DNA of 64,000 bases from positions 43,481-107,480 of the forward strand of contig NZ_VDFV01000011.1 in NCBI RefSeq assembly GCF_006152145.1. Direction: 5' to 3'. The notes below the pieces were generated by a model. It saw only the letters and a program-made list of their open reading frames with translations. It did not search any database and was not told where the DNA came from. The first letter of the stretch is position 1. Every line of letters starts with the position of its first letter. A program made the position numbers and the translations under genes. The DNA comes from Rubellimicrobium roseum. Lineage in GTDB: Bacteria; Pseudomonadota; Alphaproteobacteria; Rhodobacterales; Rhodobacteraceae. Of this stretch, positions 17,868-27,156 are shown piece after piece.

Positions 17868-20415
17868 TCCGGCCGGGGACCACGATCACCTTCTTGGGCG
17901 GGGCGCCCTCCAGGCTCTTGGCCACGGCCTCCAGCGCCAGCCGCTCGATCTCCTGCACGGCCAGGTCGCGGGGCACGCTGATCTCGCCCCGGCGCTTGCC
18001 GTTGACCTGGATCGGCAGGGTCATGCTGTCCTCGATCAGCATGGCGGGGTCGGCCTTGGGCCAGGGCGCCTGCGCGCAGAGCCCCACGCCGCCCAGCAGC
18101 GTCCAGAGCTCCTCGGCGAGGTGCGGCGTCATAGGCGCCATGAGCTGCACCAGCGTCCGCGCAGCGCGGACCTTGGCCTCGGCCCCCGCCTCGGACTTCG
18201 CCAGCGCGTTGGTAAAGCCGTAGAGCTTGGCGATGGCGGCATTGAAGCCGAAGCTTTCGATGCCCCCGCTCACCTCGGCGATCACCTTGTGCCGCGCGCG
18301 CTCCAGCGCCGCATCGGCCGCGGGATTCGCCGGAGCCTCCGACGCGGCCGCCTCGTGCGCCAGACGCCAGACGCGGCCCAGGTGCCGGAAGGCCGCCTCG
18401 GCCCCTGCGGCGGTCCATTCCACGTCCCGCTCGGGCGGCGAATCGGAGAGCACGAACCACCGCGCGGTGTCGGCCCCATAGGTCGCCACGATCCCCACGG
18501 GGTCCACGACGTTCTTCTTGGACTTCGACATCTTGGCCGAGGGGATGACCTCCACCGACTCGCCGGTCGCCTTGAGCGTGCCGCCCTCGACCTCCTCGGG
18601 GAAGTGGTAGACGGGGCGGCCGTTCGCGTCGCGGGTCTGGTAGATCTCGTGCGTGACCATGCCCTGCGTGAACAGCGCGTCGAAGGGCTCACACGCGGCG
18701 GCGGGCAGGTGCCCCGTCTTCACCATCGCGCGGGCGAAGAAGCGGGAATACAGCAGGTGCAGGATCGCGTGCTCGATGCCGCCGATGTACTGGTCGACGT
18801 TCATCCAGTAGGCCGCCTCGTCCAGGTCGGTCGGCGTGGCGGACTGGGGCGCCGTAAAGCGCGCATAGTACCAGGACGAATCGACGAAGGTGTCCATCGT
18901 GTCCGTCTCGCGCCGGGCCTCTCCGCCGCAGGACGGGCAGGGGACCTTGCCCCAGGACGGATGGCGGTCGAGCGGGTTGCCCGGCCGGTCGAAGGTCACG
19001 TCCTCGGGCAACCGCACGGGCAACTGGTCGCGCGGGACGGGGACCGCGCCGCAAGCCTCGCAATGGATGACCGGAATCGGGCAGCCCCAGTAGCGCTGCC
19101 GCGACAGCAGCCAATCGCGCAGCCGGTAGCGCGTGACGCCCTTGCCCCAGCCCAGTCCTTCCGCGAAGGCGATGGCCGCCTCGACGCCCGCATCGCCGCT
19201 CTGCACCTCCTCGCCCGCGAACAGCTTCACATAGCGCACGGGCTCGGACTTCTGGGGCACGAAGGCCTCGGCGCCCTCCTCGGGCCGCACGTGCTCGCCC
19301 TCGACGGGCACAAAGGTCGAAACCACCGGCAGGCGGTACTTGCGGGCGAAATCGAGGTCGCGCCCGTCATGCGCCGGACAGCCGAAGATCGCCCCGGTGC
19401 CGTAGTCCATCAGGATGAAGTTGGCGATCCAGACCGGCAACTCCCATGAGGGGTCCAGCGGGTGCCGTACGCGCAAGCCGGTGTCGATGCCCGTCTTCTC
19501 GGCGGTCTCGATGGCCTCTTCGGTCGTGCCGCCCTTGCGCGCCTCCTCGCAATAGGCGGCGATCTCGGGGTTCCGCTCGGACAGCGCCTTGGCCAGCGGG
19601 TGGTCGGGGCTCACGGCGACGAAGCTCGCGCCCAGCAGCGTGTCGGGCCGGGTCGTGTAGACGGGAATCGCGTCGAAGCCCGGCGCGGGAGTGGTGAGCG
19701 CGAAGGACAGCTCCAGCCCCCGGCTGCGCCCGATCCAGTTGGCCTGCATCAGCTTCACCTTGGACGGCCAGTCGTCCAGGCCCTCCAGCGCGTCCAGCAG
19801 GTCCCCGGCCATGTCCGAGATCTTGAAGAACCACTGCGTCAGCTCGCGCCGCTCCACCTCCGCGCCCGAGCGCCAGCCCTTGCCGTCCACGACCTGCTCG
19901 TTGGCCAGCACCGTCATCTCGACCGGGTCCCAGTTCACGACGGCGGCCCGCCGCGTCACCAGCCCGGCGTCCAGCATGTCGAGGAACAGCGCCTGCTGCT
20001 GGCCGTAGTATTCGGGATCGCAGGTGGCGAACTCGCGGCTCCAGTCGATCGAGAAGCCCAAGGGCTTCATCTGCCCGCGCATGTCCGCGATGTTGGCGTA
20101 GGTCCAGTCCTTGGGATGGCCGCCAGAGGCCATGGCGGCGTTCTCGGCGGGCAAGCCGAAGGCGTCCCAGCCCATCGGGTGCAGCACCGCGTGCCCCGTC
20201 GCGCGCCGGTGCCGCGCCACCACGTCGCCCATGGTGTAGTTGCGCACATGCCCCATGTGGATGCGCCCCGACGGATAGGGGAACATCTCCAGCACGTAAT
20301 ATTTCGGCTTCTCGGGGTCCGCCTTGGCGCGGAAGCACCCGGCCTCGTCCCAGGCCGCCTGCCAGCGGGCTTCGATGGCGGGGGCGGAGTAGGCGGGCAT
20401 GTCGGGACGGGACAT
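17848..20415 (-). CDS. leuS: Leucyl-tRNA synthetase
   Basis: A class I aminoacyl-tRNA synthetase charging tRNA-Leu. The HIGH motif appears as HMGH (residues 53-56) in [20 protein letters not shown] is at about 628-632, and the editing domain (for example [14 protein letters not shown]) lies between. The 855-residue length is standard. I chose the ATG at 20415, which has GAAGGA at good spacing; an in-frame ATG at 20433 would add six residues (MPEGSP). It is first in leuS-lptE-holA. Confidence 0.96.
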   Translation of the reverse strand: MSRPDMPAYSAPAIEARWQAAWDEAGCFRAKADPEKPKYYVLEMFPYPSGRIHMGHVRNYTMGDVVARHRRATGHAVLHPMGWDAFGLPAENAAMASGGHPKDWTYANIADMRGQMKPLGFSIDWSREFATCDPEYYGQQQALFLDMLDAGLVTRRAAVVNWDPVEMTVLANEQVVDGKGWRSGAEVERRELTQWFFKISDMAGDLLDALEGLDDWPSKVKLMQANWIGRSRGLELSFALTTPAPGFDAIPVYTTRPDTLLGASFVAVSPDHPLAKALSERNPEIAAYCEEARKGGTTEEAIETAEKTGIDTGLRVRHPLDPSWELPVWIANFILMDYGTGAIFGCPAHDGRDLDFARKYRLPVVSTFVPVEGEHVRPEEGAEAFVPQKSEPVRYVKLFAGEEVQSGDAGVEAAIAFAEGLGWGKGVTRYRLRDWLLSRQRYWGCPIPVIHCEACGAVPVPRDQLPVRLPEDVTFDRPGNPLDRHPSWGKVPCPSCGGEARRETDTMDTFVDSSWYYARFTAPQSATPTDLDEAAYWMNVDQYIGGIEHAILHLLYSRFFARAMVKTGHLPAAACEPFDALFTQGMVTHEIYQTRDANGRPVYHFPEEVEGGTLKATGESVEVIPSAKMSKSKKNVVDPVGIVATYGADTARWFVLSDSPPERDVEWTAAGAEAAFRHLGRVWRLAHEAAASEAPANPAADAALERARHKVIAEVSGGIESFGFNAAIAKLYGFTNALAKSEAGAEAKVRAARTLVQLMAPMTPHLAEELWTLLGGVGLCAQAPWPKADPAMLIEDSMTLPIQVNGKRRGEISVPRDLAVQEIERLALEAVAKSLEGAPPKKVIVVPGRIVNVVA

Positions 20416-20503
20416 GGGCGATCCTTCGGGCATCGGGAAACGCCTTCGCTCATGGCCGAGCGGGGCACCCTTGTCCAGCCCGCCGAACCATCCCGTCCCA
20501 AAC

Positions 20504-20533
20504 GAAGAAGGGCGGCCCGATGGGCCGCCCTTC
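20504..20533 (-). terminator. Terminator of the porin gene
   Basis: On the reverse strand a perfect 12-bp stem (20522-20533 with 20507-20518) and a 3-base loop are followed by TTCGTTTG. It sits about 20 bp past the porin stop and before leuS. Confidence 0.7.
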
Positions 20534-20553
20534 CGTCCGGTTCCCGTGAGGGA

Positions 20554-21759
20554 TCAGAATTCCAGCGAGACCAGAACGGTGGTGCCGCCCTCGTACTCGC
20601 GGGCGCCTTCCTCGTCCTCGTCGGCATAGGAGGCGATCAGCTCGGCGCCGTTGCCCAGGTCGTACTCGACGCCGGCGTAGCCGCCGTCTTCCTGGATGTA
20701 GCCGGCGTAGAACTCGATGCCCGCGCCCGAGTCGTAGCCGACTTCGAGGCCGTAGTTCGAGTTCTCGTCGTCGTCGTCGCCTTCGAACTCGTTGGCGTCA
20801 CCGCCTTCGGGATTGTCGATCGCGTCGCCGTCATCCTCGATTTCATAGAAGGCCGAGACCGACAGCGGGCCCGAGGCGTAATCCGCCGACACGCCCAGAG
20901 AGTTCTCGATGTCGTCGAAGCCGGCGTCGAAGTCGCTGGCATCATTCTCTTCGAGGACATAGTAGGCGCCGAGGGTCACCGGGCCGACCGGGTAGGCGAC
21001 TTCGAAGCCGAGCGAGCTGTCCTCGAGGGTCTGGTCCGAGGCGTAGGCCACGGCCACGTCGGCTCCGCCGAAGGTGGTGCCGGCCGACAGCGCGAACACT
21101 TCGGACACTTCGAAGTCGTCATAGGCCTGATACTCGCCGGCCGGGTTGTCGACGATCTCGGATTCTTCTTGATAGGCGACCGAGAAGGTGAAGCGGGCGA
21201 GCGTGCCCGAGGCACCGATCGAGAGCTGGTCGAGGTCGTCCTGGGGACGCTCTTCCTCGGCATCCGCGACGGTGTACGAGACCGAGGCCTCTACGCCGCC
21301 GAAGAGGGCGTCGCCGCGCAGCACAATTTCATCGTCCTGCTCCGAGAAGCGGTCGGCAAGCATGTTGCCGGCGGCGTCCCAATGCGTGAAGGCCGCGAAC
21401 TCGGTGTCGCCGAAGAACAGGCCGCCTTGCTCGGTGGTCAGGCTCAGCAGGAAGTCGTCATCGACGCCCACGTCGTCTTGGCCCGAGGCATCCTCGTCGG
21501 TGATGTTCAGGCCGAACGACGCGGTGGCTGTCACGCCGTTGTTCAGTTCCTGCGTCAGGGTGACGCCGAGGTCAGCTTCCCAGAAGAAGCCTTCGCCGTT
21601 GTCGACGTCGCCGTTGACGTCGGTGTCGCCCTCGTCGCGCGGTTCCGAGCCGTTGTCTTCGTTGAAGCCGAGCGTGGCGCTGCCGCCGAAGACGACGTCG
21701 GCAGACGCGGCGCCCGCGAAGGCCAGGATCGACGCCGTGGCCAACAGGATGCTTTTCAT
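20554..21759 (-). CDS. Outer-membrane porin, strongly acidic
   Basis: A general-diffusion porin of the alphaproteobacterial type. The 401-residue product has a signal peptide (MKSILLATASILAFAGAASA), a first strand DVVFGGSATLGFNED and the C-terminal Phe in TTVLVSLEF recognised by the BAM complex. The barrel is built from short alternating strands joined by loops extremely rich in Asp and Glu (for example GDDDDENSNYG), which suggests cation preference or a saline habitat. The ATG at 21759 is selected because upstream codons are not signal-peptide-like. It is monocistronic with its own terminator and a 248-bp divergent region upstream. Confidence 0.88.
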   Translation of the reverse strand: MKSILLATASILAFAGAASADVVFGGSATLGFNEDNGSEPRDEGDTDVNGDVDNGEGFFWEADLGVTLTQELNNGVTATASFGLNITDEDASGQDDVGVDDDFLLSLTTEQGGLFFGDTEFAAFTHWDAAGNMLADRFSEQDDEIVLRGDALFGGVEASVSYTVADAEEERPQDDLDQLSIGASGTLARFTFSVAYQEESEIVDNPAGEYQAYDDFEVSEVFALSAGTTFGGADVAVAYASDQTLEDSSLGFEVAYPVGPVTLGAYYVLEENDASDFDAGFDDIENSLGVSADYASGPLSVSAFYEIEDDGDAIDNPEGGDANEFEGDDDDENSNYGLEVGYDSGAGIEFYAGYIQEDGGYAGVEYDLGNGAELIASYADEDEEGAREYEGGTTVLVSLEF

Positions 21760-22007
21760 GGTTTCCCTCGTGTTGTGCATTCCCGAGAATGCCAGATCGA
21801 CTAGCATTGGCCCGTGTTTGAGCCTTCGGGGGGCCACATTCAACAGTCTCGGAACCGTGAGGAAGGCGGGCAACGAAATTGATGCAGGCAGGCCACACAG
21901 GTGGAAACGGGCCCTGAGCCATGGCAAGGCGGACGTCGCAATATGCCAGCTAGGGCGCGACCGGGCCTTGCCCAGGGCCGCTGGCGGTCGCGCATAATGG
22001 GGGTGGA

Positions 22008-22691
22008 ATGGAACCGCAAGGGCTCGAATCGATCCGGGCGCGGCTTGGCGCCGCGGAAAGGGAGGCCGGCCGCGCGCCGGGGTCGGTGACTCTGCTGGCC
22101 GTGTCCAAGGTCCAGCCCGAGGACCGCGTCCGCGCCGTGCTCCGGGCCGGCCAACGCATCTTCGGCGAGAACCGCGTGCAGGAGGCGCAGGGGCGATGGA
22201 CCCCGCTGCGCGAGGAGTTCGAAGGGGTGGAGCTGCACCTGATCGGCCCCCTCCAGACCAACAAGGCGCGCGCGGCGGTGGAGTTGTTCCAGGCCATCCA
22301 TTCGGTCGACCGCCTCCGTCTCACGGAGACCCTGGCGCGGCTCGCGCAGGAGCGGGGCGCCTCCCCGGACCTGTTCCTTCAGGTCAACACGGGGCGCGAG
22401 CCGCAGAAGGCGGGTTGCCTGCCCGAGGAGGCCGATGCCCTGGTGGCCCGCGCCCGCGCCCTCGGCCTGCCGGTCCGGGGACTGATGTGCATCCCGCCCG
22501 AGGGCGAGGACCCGGTTCCGCATTTCCGCCTGCTGCGGGGCATCGCGGAGCGGAACGGCCTGCCGGGCCTGTCGATGGGCATGAGCGGCGACTTCGAGGC
22601 CGCCGTGCGCGAGGGCGCGACCCATGTCCGCGTGGGCTCGGCGATTTTCGGGGACCGAGTCAGCGCACCACCAGCCGCGACCGGGGCGTGA
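22008..22691 (+). CDS. yggS: PLP homeostasis protein, YggS/PROSC family
   Basis: YggS binds pyridoxal phosphate and keeps its free level and amino-acid balance in check; it has no established catalytic activity. The 227-residue protein is a single alanine-racemase-type TIM barrel. PLP-binding Lys34 lies in LLAVSKVQP, and GENRVQEAQGRW, LIGPLQTNKAR and LSMGMSGDFEAA are the family motifs in order. The 3' end overlaps the convergent L,D-transpeptidase gene by 32 bp. It is divergent from the porin. Confidence 0.93.
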   Translation: MEPQGLESIRARLGAAEREAGRAPGSVTLLAVSKVQPEDRVRAVLRAGQRIFGENRVQEAQGRWTPLREEFEGVELHLIGPLQTNKARAAVELFQAIHSVDRLRLTETLARLAQERGASPDLFLQVNTGREPQKAGCLPEEADALVARARALGLPVRGLMCIPPEGEDPVPHFRLLRGIAERNGLPGLSMGMSGDFEAAVREGATHVRVGSAIFGDRVSAPPAATGA

Positions 22692-23175
22692 GGCGGGCCG
22701 CGATCCAGCGCAGATCGCTTGGGCGCAGCGCGATGCAGCCCGCCGTGGGCGCCCCCGGCCTTCGCCAGCGGTGCACGAAGATGGCCGAGCCCCGACCCGG
22801 CCGCGCCGGGCCCATGTTCCAGTCCGTCACCAGCACGAGGTCGTAGAGCGGGTCCGCCCGCCGCAGCCGCTCGTGCGACGGGCCATAGGGCGCGCGGACC
22901 GGGCCGTTGTAGCGGGCATCGCGCGGGTCGTCCGACCACAGGTCGCCGGGCCGGATCGGCGTCGCGGCTGCCGTGGGCGGTGTCATCCGGTCGGGCCGGT
23001 AGAGCACCCCCGCGATCCCGTGCGCGCCCTTGGGCGTGCAGCCGTCGCCTTCCCGCTTGTCGTCCGTCAGGCCACGCCGGCCGCGTGTGCAGGGAAAGAC
23101 CCGGCCCCGGAAGCGCAGCCCCCGCGGCGTCACCACGAGGTCCTCGGGCGCGATGCGGATCGTATCGCCCCTCAC
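22660..23175 (-). CDS. L,D-transpeptidase (YkuD fold) without a signal peptide
   Basis: YkuD-type enzymes form 3-3 peptidoglycan cross-links or attach proteins to peptidoglycan. The 171-residue protein carries the catalytic signature with His135 (AIFVHRW) and nucleophile Cys147 in [12 protein letters not shown]. The N-terminus [15 protein letters not shown] shows neither a signal peptide nor a membrane anchor, unusual for a periplasmic enzyme. The GTG start at 23175 overlaps the ribA stop (GTGA), making translational coupling likely. Its 3' end overlaps yggS on the other strand. Confidence 0.82.
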   Translation of the reverse strand: MRGDTIRIAPEDLVVTPRGLRFRGRVFPCTRGRRGLTDDKREGDGCTPKGAHGIAGVLYRPDRMTPPTAAATPIRPGDLWSDDPRDARYNGPVRAPYGPSHERLRRADPLYDLVLVTDWNMGPARPGRGSAIFVHRWRRPGAPTAGCIALRPSDLRWIAARLTPRSRLVVR

Positions 23176-24257
23176 AGCAGGTGCCCGGACTTGGCGGCCT
23201 TGGTCGCGAGATAGGCCGCGTTGTGATCGTTGAGCCCCACGCGCAGCGGCACCCTTTCAGCCACGCGGACCCCGGCCTCCTCCATCAGACGCACCTTGCG
23301 CGGGTTGTTGGTCAAAAGCCGCACGGCCCCGAACCCCAGGGCCTGCAGCACCTGAGCCCCGACGCGGAAGTCGCGCTCGTCGTCCTCGAAGCCCAGGCGG
23401 TGGTTGGCCTCCACGGTGTCGAAGCCCTGGTCCTGCAGGGAATAGGCGCGCATCTTGTTGGCCAGCCCGATCCCACGGCCTTCCTGGTCCAGGTAAAGCA
23501 GCACCCCTGCGCCTTCCTCGGCCATCCTGGCCAGCGCCGCCTGAAGCTGGGGGCCGCAGTCGCACTTGAGGCTGCCTAGCAGGTCCCCGGTGAAGCAGGC
23601 CGAATGCAGCCGCGCCAGCACCGGCGCGTCGCGCGGGGGCGAGCCGATCTCCACCGCCACGTGCTCGGCGTCGTCGAGGGGAGAGCGGAACACATGCACC
23701 CGTCCCGCCTGAGACACCGCGAGTGGCACCCGCGCCGACACGACCTCCGACAGCGGCGCGAGCGACGCGTCGCGCGTGGCGGCCGCGGGCACCGCCACGA
23801 TCCCCTCGGGCGCGGGGCCTGCCAACGGCACCAGCAGGGCGGCCGGCAGCAGCCGCGCGGACTTCGCCAGCCGGATCGCCGCGCGGGCGAGCGCGGGGGA
23901 GGGGCCCTCGCCGTCCCGCAAGGTCATGAACGGCCCCTTCAGAGGCCGCGCGAGGTCCTCGGCCGGGTCTGCGGTCCCCAGGACCCAGGGCAGGTCCGCG
24001 TCCTCCGGCACCCGCACGCGCGCGAGGTCGCCGTCATAGGCCCGCGCCCGCAGGGTCTCGGCCCGCCGCGCGGTCAGCGCCAGGATCACCTCGCCCGCCG
24101 CGCGCAGGCCCTCCAGCCGCCGAACGGTGGCCGTCTCGGCCGCCAGCGCCAGGGCGCGCGCGTCCCCGTCGGTCAGCAGCACGGGCAACCCCATGCGCAG
24201 GTCGGCGCGGGCGCGCGCCAGGCGTTCGGCATCACTGAGGGCGAGAAGGTCGGCCAT
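23172..24257 (-). CDS. ribA: GTP cyclohydrolase II with degenerate N-terminal domain
   Basis: RibA opens the GTP ring in the first step of riboflavin synthesis. The 361-residue protein has its GCH-II domain in the second half: zinc ligands Cys221, Cys232 and Cys234 ([14 protein letters not shown]), then [15 protein letters not shown] with the catalytic region, and LLTNNPRKV. The first 150 residues align loosely with RibB (DHBP synthase) but lack its acidic EDREnEGD-type active site, so this half is probably not catalytic; such fusions are typical of the group. The ATG at 24257 gives [13 protein letters not shown]. It is the first gene of ribA-ldt. Confidence 0.9.
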   Translation of the reverse strand: MADLLALSDAERLARARADLRMGLPVLLTDGDARALALAAETATVRRLEGLRAAGEVILALTARRAETLRARAYDGDLARVRVPEDADLPWVLGTADPAEDLARPLKGPFMTLRDGEGPSPALARAAIRLAKSARLLPAALLVPLAGPAPEGIVAVPAAATRDASLAPLSEVVSARVPLAVSQAGRVHVFRSPLDDAEHVAVEIGSPPRDAPVLARLHSACFTGDLLGSLKCDCGPQLQAALARMAEEGAGVLLYLDQEGRGIGLANKMRAYSLQDQGFDTVEANHRLGFEDDERDFRVGAQVLQALGFGAVRLLTNNPRKVRLMEEAGVRVAERVPLRVGLNDHNAAYLATKAAKSGHLL

Positions 24258-24405
24258 GGCTTCCCATACCCCGGCGAAGGCCGGATTGAAACAATCGGGC
24301 CCCAGCCGACACATGGGCGTGAGAAATCCTACAAGCCCTTGGACTGCAAAGGGTTCCTCCCCATCTGCGCCCCTGTGAACATCCAGTGTTCGAACGGAGG
24401 CCGCG

Positions 24406-25092
24406 ATGGCGCAGCTCAAGAAGATTCTCCTGGTGGACGACGACGACGACCTGCGCGAGGCGCTGTCCGAGCAGCTCGTGCGGACCGAGGATTTCGACGT
24501 CTTCGAGGCCGCCACCGGCCAGGACGCGTTGGCCAAGACCAAGGCGGGGCTCTTCGACCTCGTGATCCTCGACGTGGGCCTGCCCGACACCGACGGGCGC
24601 GAGCTCGCGCGTGTCATGCGCAAGCAGGGCGTCAAGTGTCCCGTCGTCATGCTCACCGGCCACGACTCGGATTCGGACACGATCCTGGGCCTTGATGCCG
24701 GCGCGAACGACTACGTGACCAAGCCCTTCAAGTTCCCGGTCCTTCTCGCCCGGCTCCGCGCCCAGATGCGCACCCACGAGCAGTCCGAGGACGCCATCTT
24801 CCAGCTCGGCCCCTACACCTTCCGGCCCGCCCAGAAGCTCCTCGTTACCGAGGACGACAAGAAGGTGCGGCTCACCGAGAAGGAGACCAACATCCTCAAG
24901 TTCCTCTACCGCGCCCAGGACGGCGTGGTGCCGCGCGACGTGCTGCTGCACGAGGTCTGGGGCTATAACGCGGGCGTCACGACGCACACGCTGGAAACGC
25001 ACATCTACCGCCTCCGCCAGAAGATCGAGCCCGACCCCGGCAACGCCCGACTTCTGGTCACCGAGTCCGGCGGCTATCGCCTGGTCGCCTGA
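24406..25092 (+). CDS. OmpR-family response regulator, CenR-like
   Basis: A two-component regulator of 228 residues. The receiver domain has the acidic pocket Asp11-Asp13, phosphoacceptor Asp56 (VILDVGLP), Thr84 and Lys106 (VTKPF). The C-terminal winged helix (about 130-227) ends with [19 protein letters not shown] and SGGYRLVA. The sequence suggests CenR, an essential envelope regulator in Caulobacter and Rhodobacter, but I cannot confirm orthology here. No histidine kinase is adjacent, so it is an orphan by position. GGAGG precedes the ATG. A short hairpin overlapping the stop codon is followed by T6. Confidence 0.9.
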   Translation: MAQLKKILLVDDDDDLREALSEQLVRTEDFDVFEAATGQDALAKTKAGLFDLVILDVGLPDTDGRELARVMRKQGVKCPVVMLTGHDSDSDTILGLDAGANDYVTKPFKFPVLLARLRAQMRTHEQSEDAIFQLGPYTFRPAQKLLVTEDDKKVRLTEKETNILKFLYRAQDGVVPRDVLLHEVWGYNAGVTTHTLETHIYRLRQKIEPDPGNARLLVTESGGYRLVA

Positions 25093-25105
25093 GCGGCGGT
25101 TTTTT
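25085..25105 (+). terminator. Weak hairpin and T6 at the end of the regulator gene
   Basis: CGCC (25086-25089) can pair with GGCG (25095-25098) around the stop codon, followed by G and six T (25100-25105). The stem is short, so readthrough into the structured region behind it is likely. Confidence 0.4.
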
Positions 25106-25226
25106 GGGCGTTGCCCCGGAACCTGGCACAGGCTCGACCGTTGCCCCTACGTCCCCTCGATGGCGGGGCAATGCCATCATCCCTCCCTGTTGGACTTGGC
25201 CCGGAGCTTGCTCCGGGCCTTTTTTC
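25106..25226 (+). ncRNA. Candidate structured small RNA or 3' UTR RNA
   Basis: Between two T-runs lies a stretch with strong pairing potential and no ORF. GGCGTTGCCCC (25107-25117) pairs over 11 bp, with one G-U, with GGGGCAATGCC (25165-25175). A second CGTTGCCCC copy at 25139-25147 can compete for the same partner. A single-stranded CATCCCTCCCTGTTGG (CU-rich, anti-Shine-Dalgarno-like) follows, then a very strong terminator. This is the layout of a regulatory RNA, made either from its own promoter or by processing of the regulator mRNA. No known family is recognised. Confidence 0.35.
25198..25226 (+). terminator. Strong intrinsic terminator
   Basis: GGCCCGGAGC (25198-25207) and its perfect complement (25210-25219) are followed by six T (25220-25225). 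It lies about 105 bp after the response regulator and 128 bp before the next gene. Confidence 0.85.
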
Positions 25227-25353
25227 TGCGTCGCCGAATTTTTGTCGCCCGGGGATTGCGGACGGATGCAATCGGCCCCGCCATCCCTTATATGGTGGAC
25301 GAGGGCGCATGGCGCGCCCCCGACTGGGCCCGCCCGGCCCGACAGGACCGACG

Positions 25354-25680
25354 ATGCTTTCGACCCGACTGGCTTCCGCCCTCCTCCTGACCGCGCTGGC
25401 CGTCCCCGCCCTGGCCCAGGACGTGAGCTATCAGATCACCAACGACAGCGGCCTCACGCTGATGGAGCTCTATTCCGCCCCCGCGGGCGAAGGCTCGCTG
25501 GCCAGCGACGACCTCCTGGCCGCTCAGGTCCTGCCCGCGGGCGAGACCGGCACCGTCACCATCGCCGGCGGCTCCGAGACCTGCGACCGCGACATCCGCT
25601 TCGTCTTCGAGGACGGCTCGGAGAAGACCGACACCGTCAACGTCTGCGACAGCGCCAGCTACACCCTCAGCCCCGGCTGA
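25354..25680 (+). CDS. Small secreted two-cysteine protein, paralogue A
   Basis: A 108-residue protein with a signal peptide (residues 1-22, ending ALAQ). The mature part starts DVSYQITNDSGLTLMELYSA and has two cysteines, in SETCDRDIRFVFEDG and VNVCDSASYTL, likely to form a disulfide. The pattern N-SG-T-LYS-P ... DLL-A-VLP-G ... C-x-D-x-x-x-x-F-DG ... C-x-x-x-SY is shared with the neighbour at 25859 and with a widespread proteobacterial family of hypothetical secreted proteins. An AGGAC motif lies before the ATG. The function is unknown; the small beta-rich domain resembles a binding module. Confidence 0.75.
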   Translation: MLSTRLASALLLTALAVPALAQDVSYQITNDSGLTLMELYSAPAGEGSLASDDLLAAQVLPAGETGTVTIAGGSETCDRDIRFVFEDGSEKTDTVNVCDSASYTLSPG

Positions 25681-25858
25681 CGCGAAGCGACAGGGCCGCC
25701 GATCCGGGGCGCCGGCCGCAAGGTCAGGCGCCCTTTTCCCGTTTGCGGGAAAGGTGGGTTTTCCGCACCTCTCCGTCGGGATTTCCCGACCTGACGGCCG
25801 GGGGCGCCGGGGGTAGGACAGGGTCATTGCAGACCCACCCTTTCCCGGAGCCTTTCCC

Positions 25859-26179
25859 ATGACCCGCTTCCTTTCCCTTGCCTCCGCCCTGGCCCTCGGC
25901 GCGTTCGCGGCGCTGCCCGCCGCCGCCCAGTCCTACGAGATCCGCTTCCAGAACAACTCGGGGGCGACGGTCTACCGGATCTACTCCTCGCCCACCCACA
26001 ACCAGAACTGGGAGCGGGACCTCCTCGGCGCGAACGTCCTCTATCCGGGCCAGGGCCTGGACGTGATGATCCACAACGTGTCGAACTGCTACTACGACGT
26101 CCTGGTCGAATGGGAGTCGGGCTACCAGGAGACCGACACCTGGGACATCTGCTCCTACAGCCAGTACAATATTTACTGA
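25859..26179 (+). CDS. Small secreted two-cysteine protein, paralogue B
   Basis: A 106-residue exported protein (signal peptide ending PAAAQ) related to the gene at 25354. It shares FQNNSGATVYRIYSSPTHN, W-x-RDLLGANVLYPGQG, Cys in NCYYDVLVEWESG and Cys in WDICSYSQYNIY. Divergence between the two is high, so the duplication is old or ancestral. It begins 178 bp after paralogue A, so it may have its own promoter. The function is unknown. Confidence 0.75.
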   Translation: MTRFLSLASALALGAFAALPAAAQSYEIRFQNNSGATVYRIYSSPTHNQNWERDLLGANVLYPGQGLDVMIHNVSNCYYDVLVEWESGYQETDTWDICSYSQYNIY

Positions 26180-26253
26180 CAGTCGATCCTCCCGGACGCC
26201 GGGTTCCCCCCGGCGGCGCTTGCGGCTATCAGGGGCCGCCCACGGAGACGCCC

Positions 26254-27042
26254 ATGCCCCTGACGCTCGCCACCTGGAACATCAACTCGGTCCGCCTGCG
26301 GGAAGGGCTCGTCGCCCGCCTCCTGCGCGAGGAGGACCCGGACATCCTCTGCCTGCAGGAATGCAAGTCCCCGGCCGAGAAGATTCCCGTCGCCACCTTC
26401 GCCGCACTGGGCTACCCGCACGTCGTGATCCGCGGCCAGAAGGGTTACAACGGCGTCGCCATCTTCTCGAAGCGCCCCCTGGAGGACGCGGGCAGCGTGG
26501 ATTTCGCCGGCCTGAACCACGCCCGCCATGTCGCGGCGCGCCTGCCCTGCGGTGCGGTGATCCACAACGTCTACGTCCCCGCCGGAGGCGACATCCCCGA
26601 CCGCGTGGCGAACGAGAAGTTCGGCCAGAAGCTCGACTTCTTCACTCACCTGCGCGACCATTTCCGCGCGGATCGCCCCCGCCGCGCCATCCTCGTGGGC
26701 GACCTCAACGTCGCCCCGCAGGAGGACGACGTCTGGTCCCACAAGCAGATGCTCAAGGTCGTGAGCCACACCCCCATCGAGGTCGAGCACTTCGAGGACG
26801 CGCGCGAGGAGGGCGGCTGGGTCGACGTCACCCGCCTCGACCGCCCCCAGGGCAAGCTCTATTCCTGGTGGTCCTACCGCGCCCCCGACTGGCACGCCGC
26901 CGACAAGGGCCGGCGGCTCGACCATGTCTGGGCCTCGCGCGACATCGTGGGCGCGACCCACGGCAGCCGCATCCTGCGCGACGCGCGCGGCTGGGACGGG
27001 CCCTCGGACCATGTGCCGGTCTTCGCCACCTTTGACCTTTAA
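26254..27042 (+). CDS. xthA: Exodeoxyribonuclease III
   Basis: An AP endonuclease and 3'-5' exonuclease of base-excision repair. The 262-residue protein has the full EEP-family active site: Asn9/Asn11 in WNINSVR, Glu36 in CLQECKSP, Asp150 and Asn152 in VGDLNVAP, and Asp252-His253 in PSDHVP. Length is normal. It follows the secreted paralogues by 74 bp. In related genomes xth often lies near ftsK-lolA; here it is about 7 kb away from them. Confidence 0.94.
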   Translation: MPLTLATWNINSVRLREGLVARLLREEDPDILCLQECKSPAEKIPVATFAALGYPHVVIRGQKGYNGVAIFSKRPLEDAGSVDFAGLNHARHVAARLPCGAVIHNVYVPAGGDIPDRVANEKFGQKLDFFTHLRDHFRADRPRRAILVGDLNVAPQEDDVWSHKQMLKVVSHTPIEVEHFEDAREEGGWVDVTRLDRPQGKLYSWWSYRAPDWHAADKGRRLDHVWASRDIVGATHGSRILRDARGWDGPSDHVPVFATFDL

Positions 27043-27116
27043 GCTATCAAGGAATTCTTAACCGTTCTGTGGCAGAGTGATTCCCGAGCGCCGGGTTGCC
27101 AACCCGGGCCGGGGTA

Positions 27117-27156
27117 GGGGAAGCTGTGCCGTTCAGGGGTGGACTACAGCTTCCCC
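27117..27156. repeat. Perfect 11-bp inverted repeat at the esterase 3' end
   Basis: GGGGAAGCTGT (27117-27127) and ACAGCTTCCCC (27146-27156) flank an 18-base loop. The right arm includes the esterase stop and its last codons. A smaller stem, CCGGGTT-GCC-AACCCGG, lies at 27091-27107. No T-run is present on either strand, so these are stable 3' structures between convergent genes rather than clear intrinsic terminators. Confidence 0.5.
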
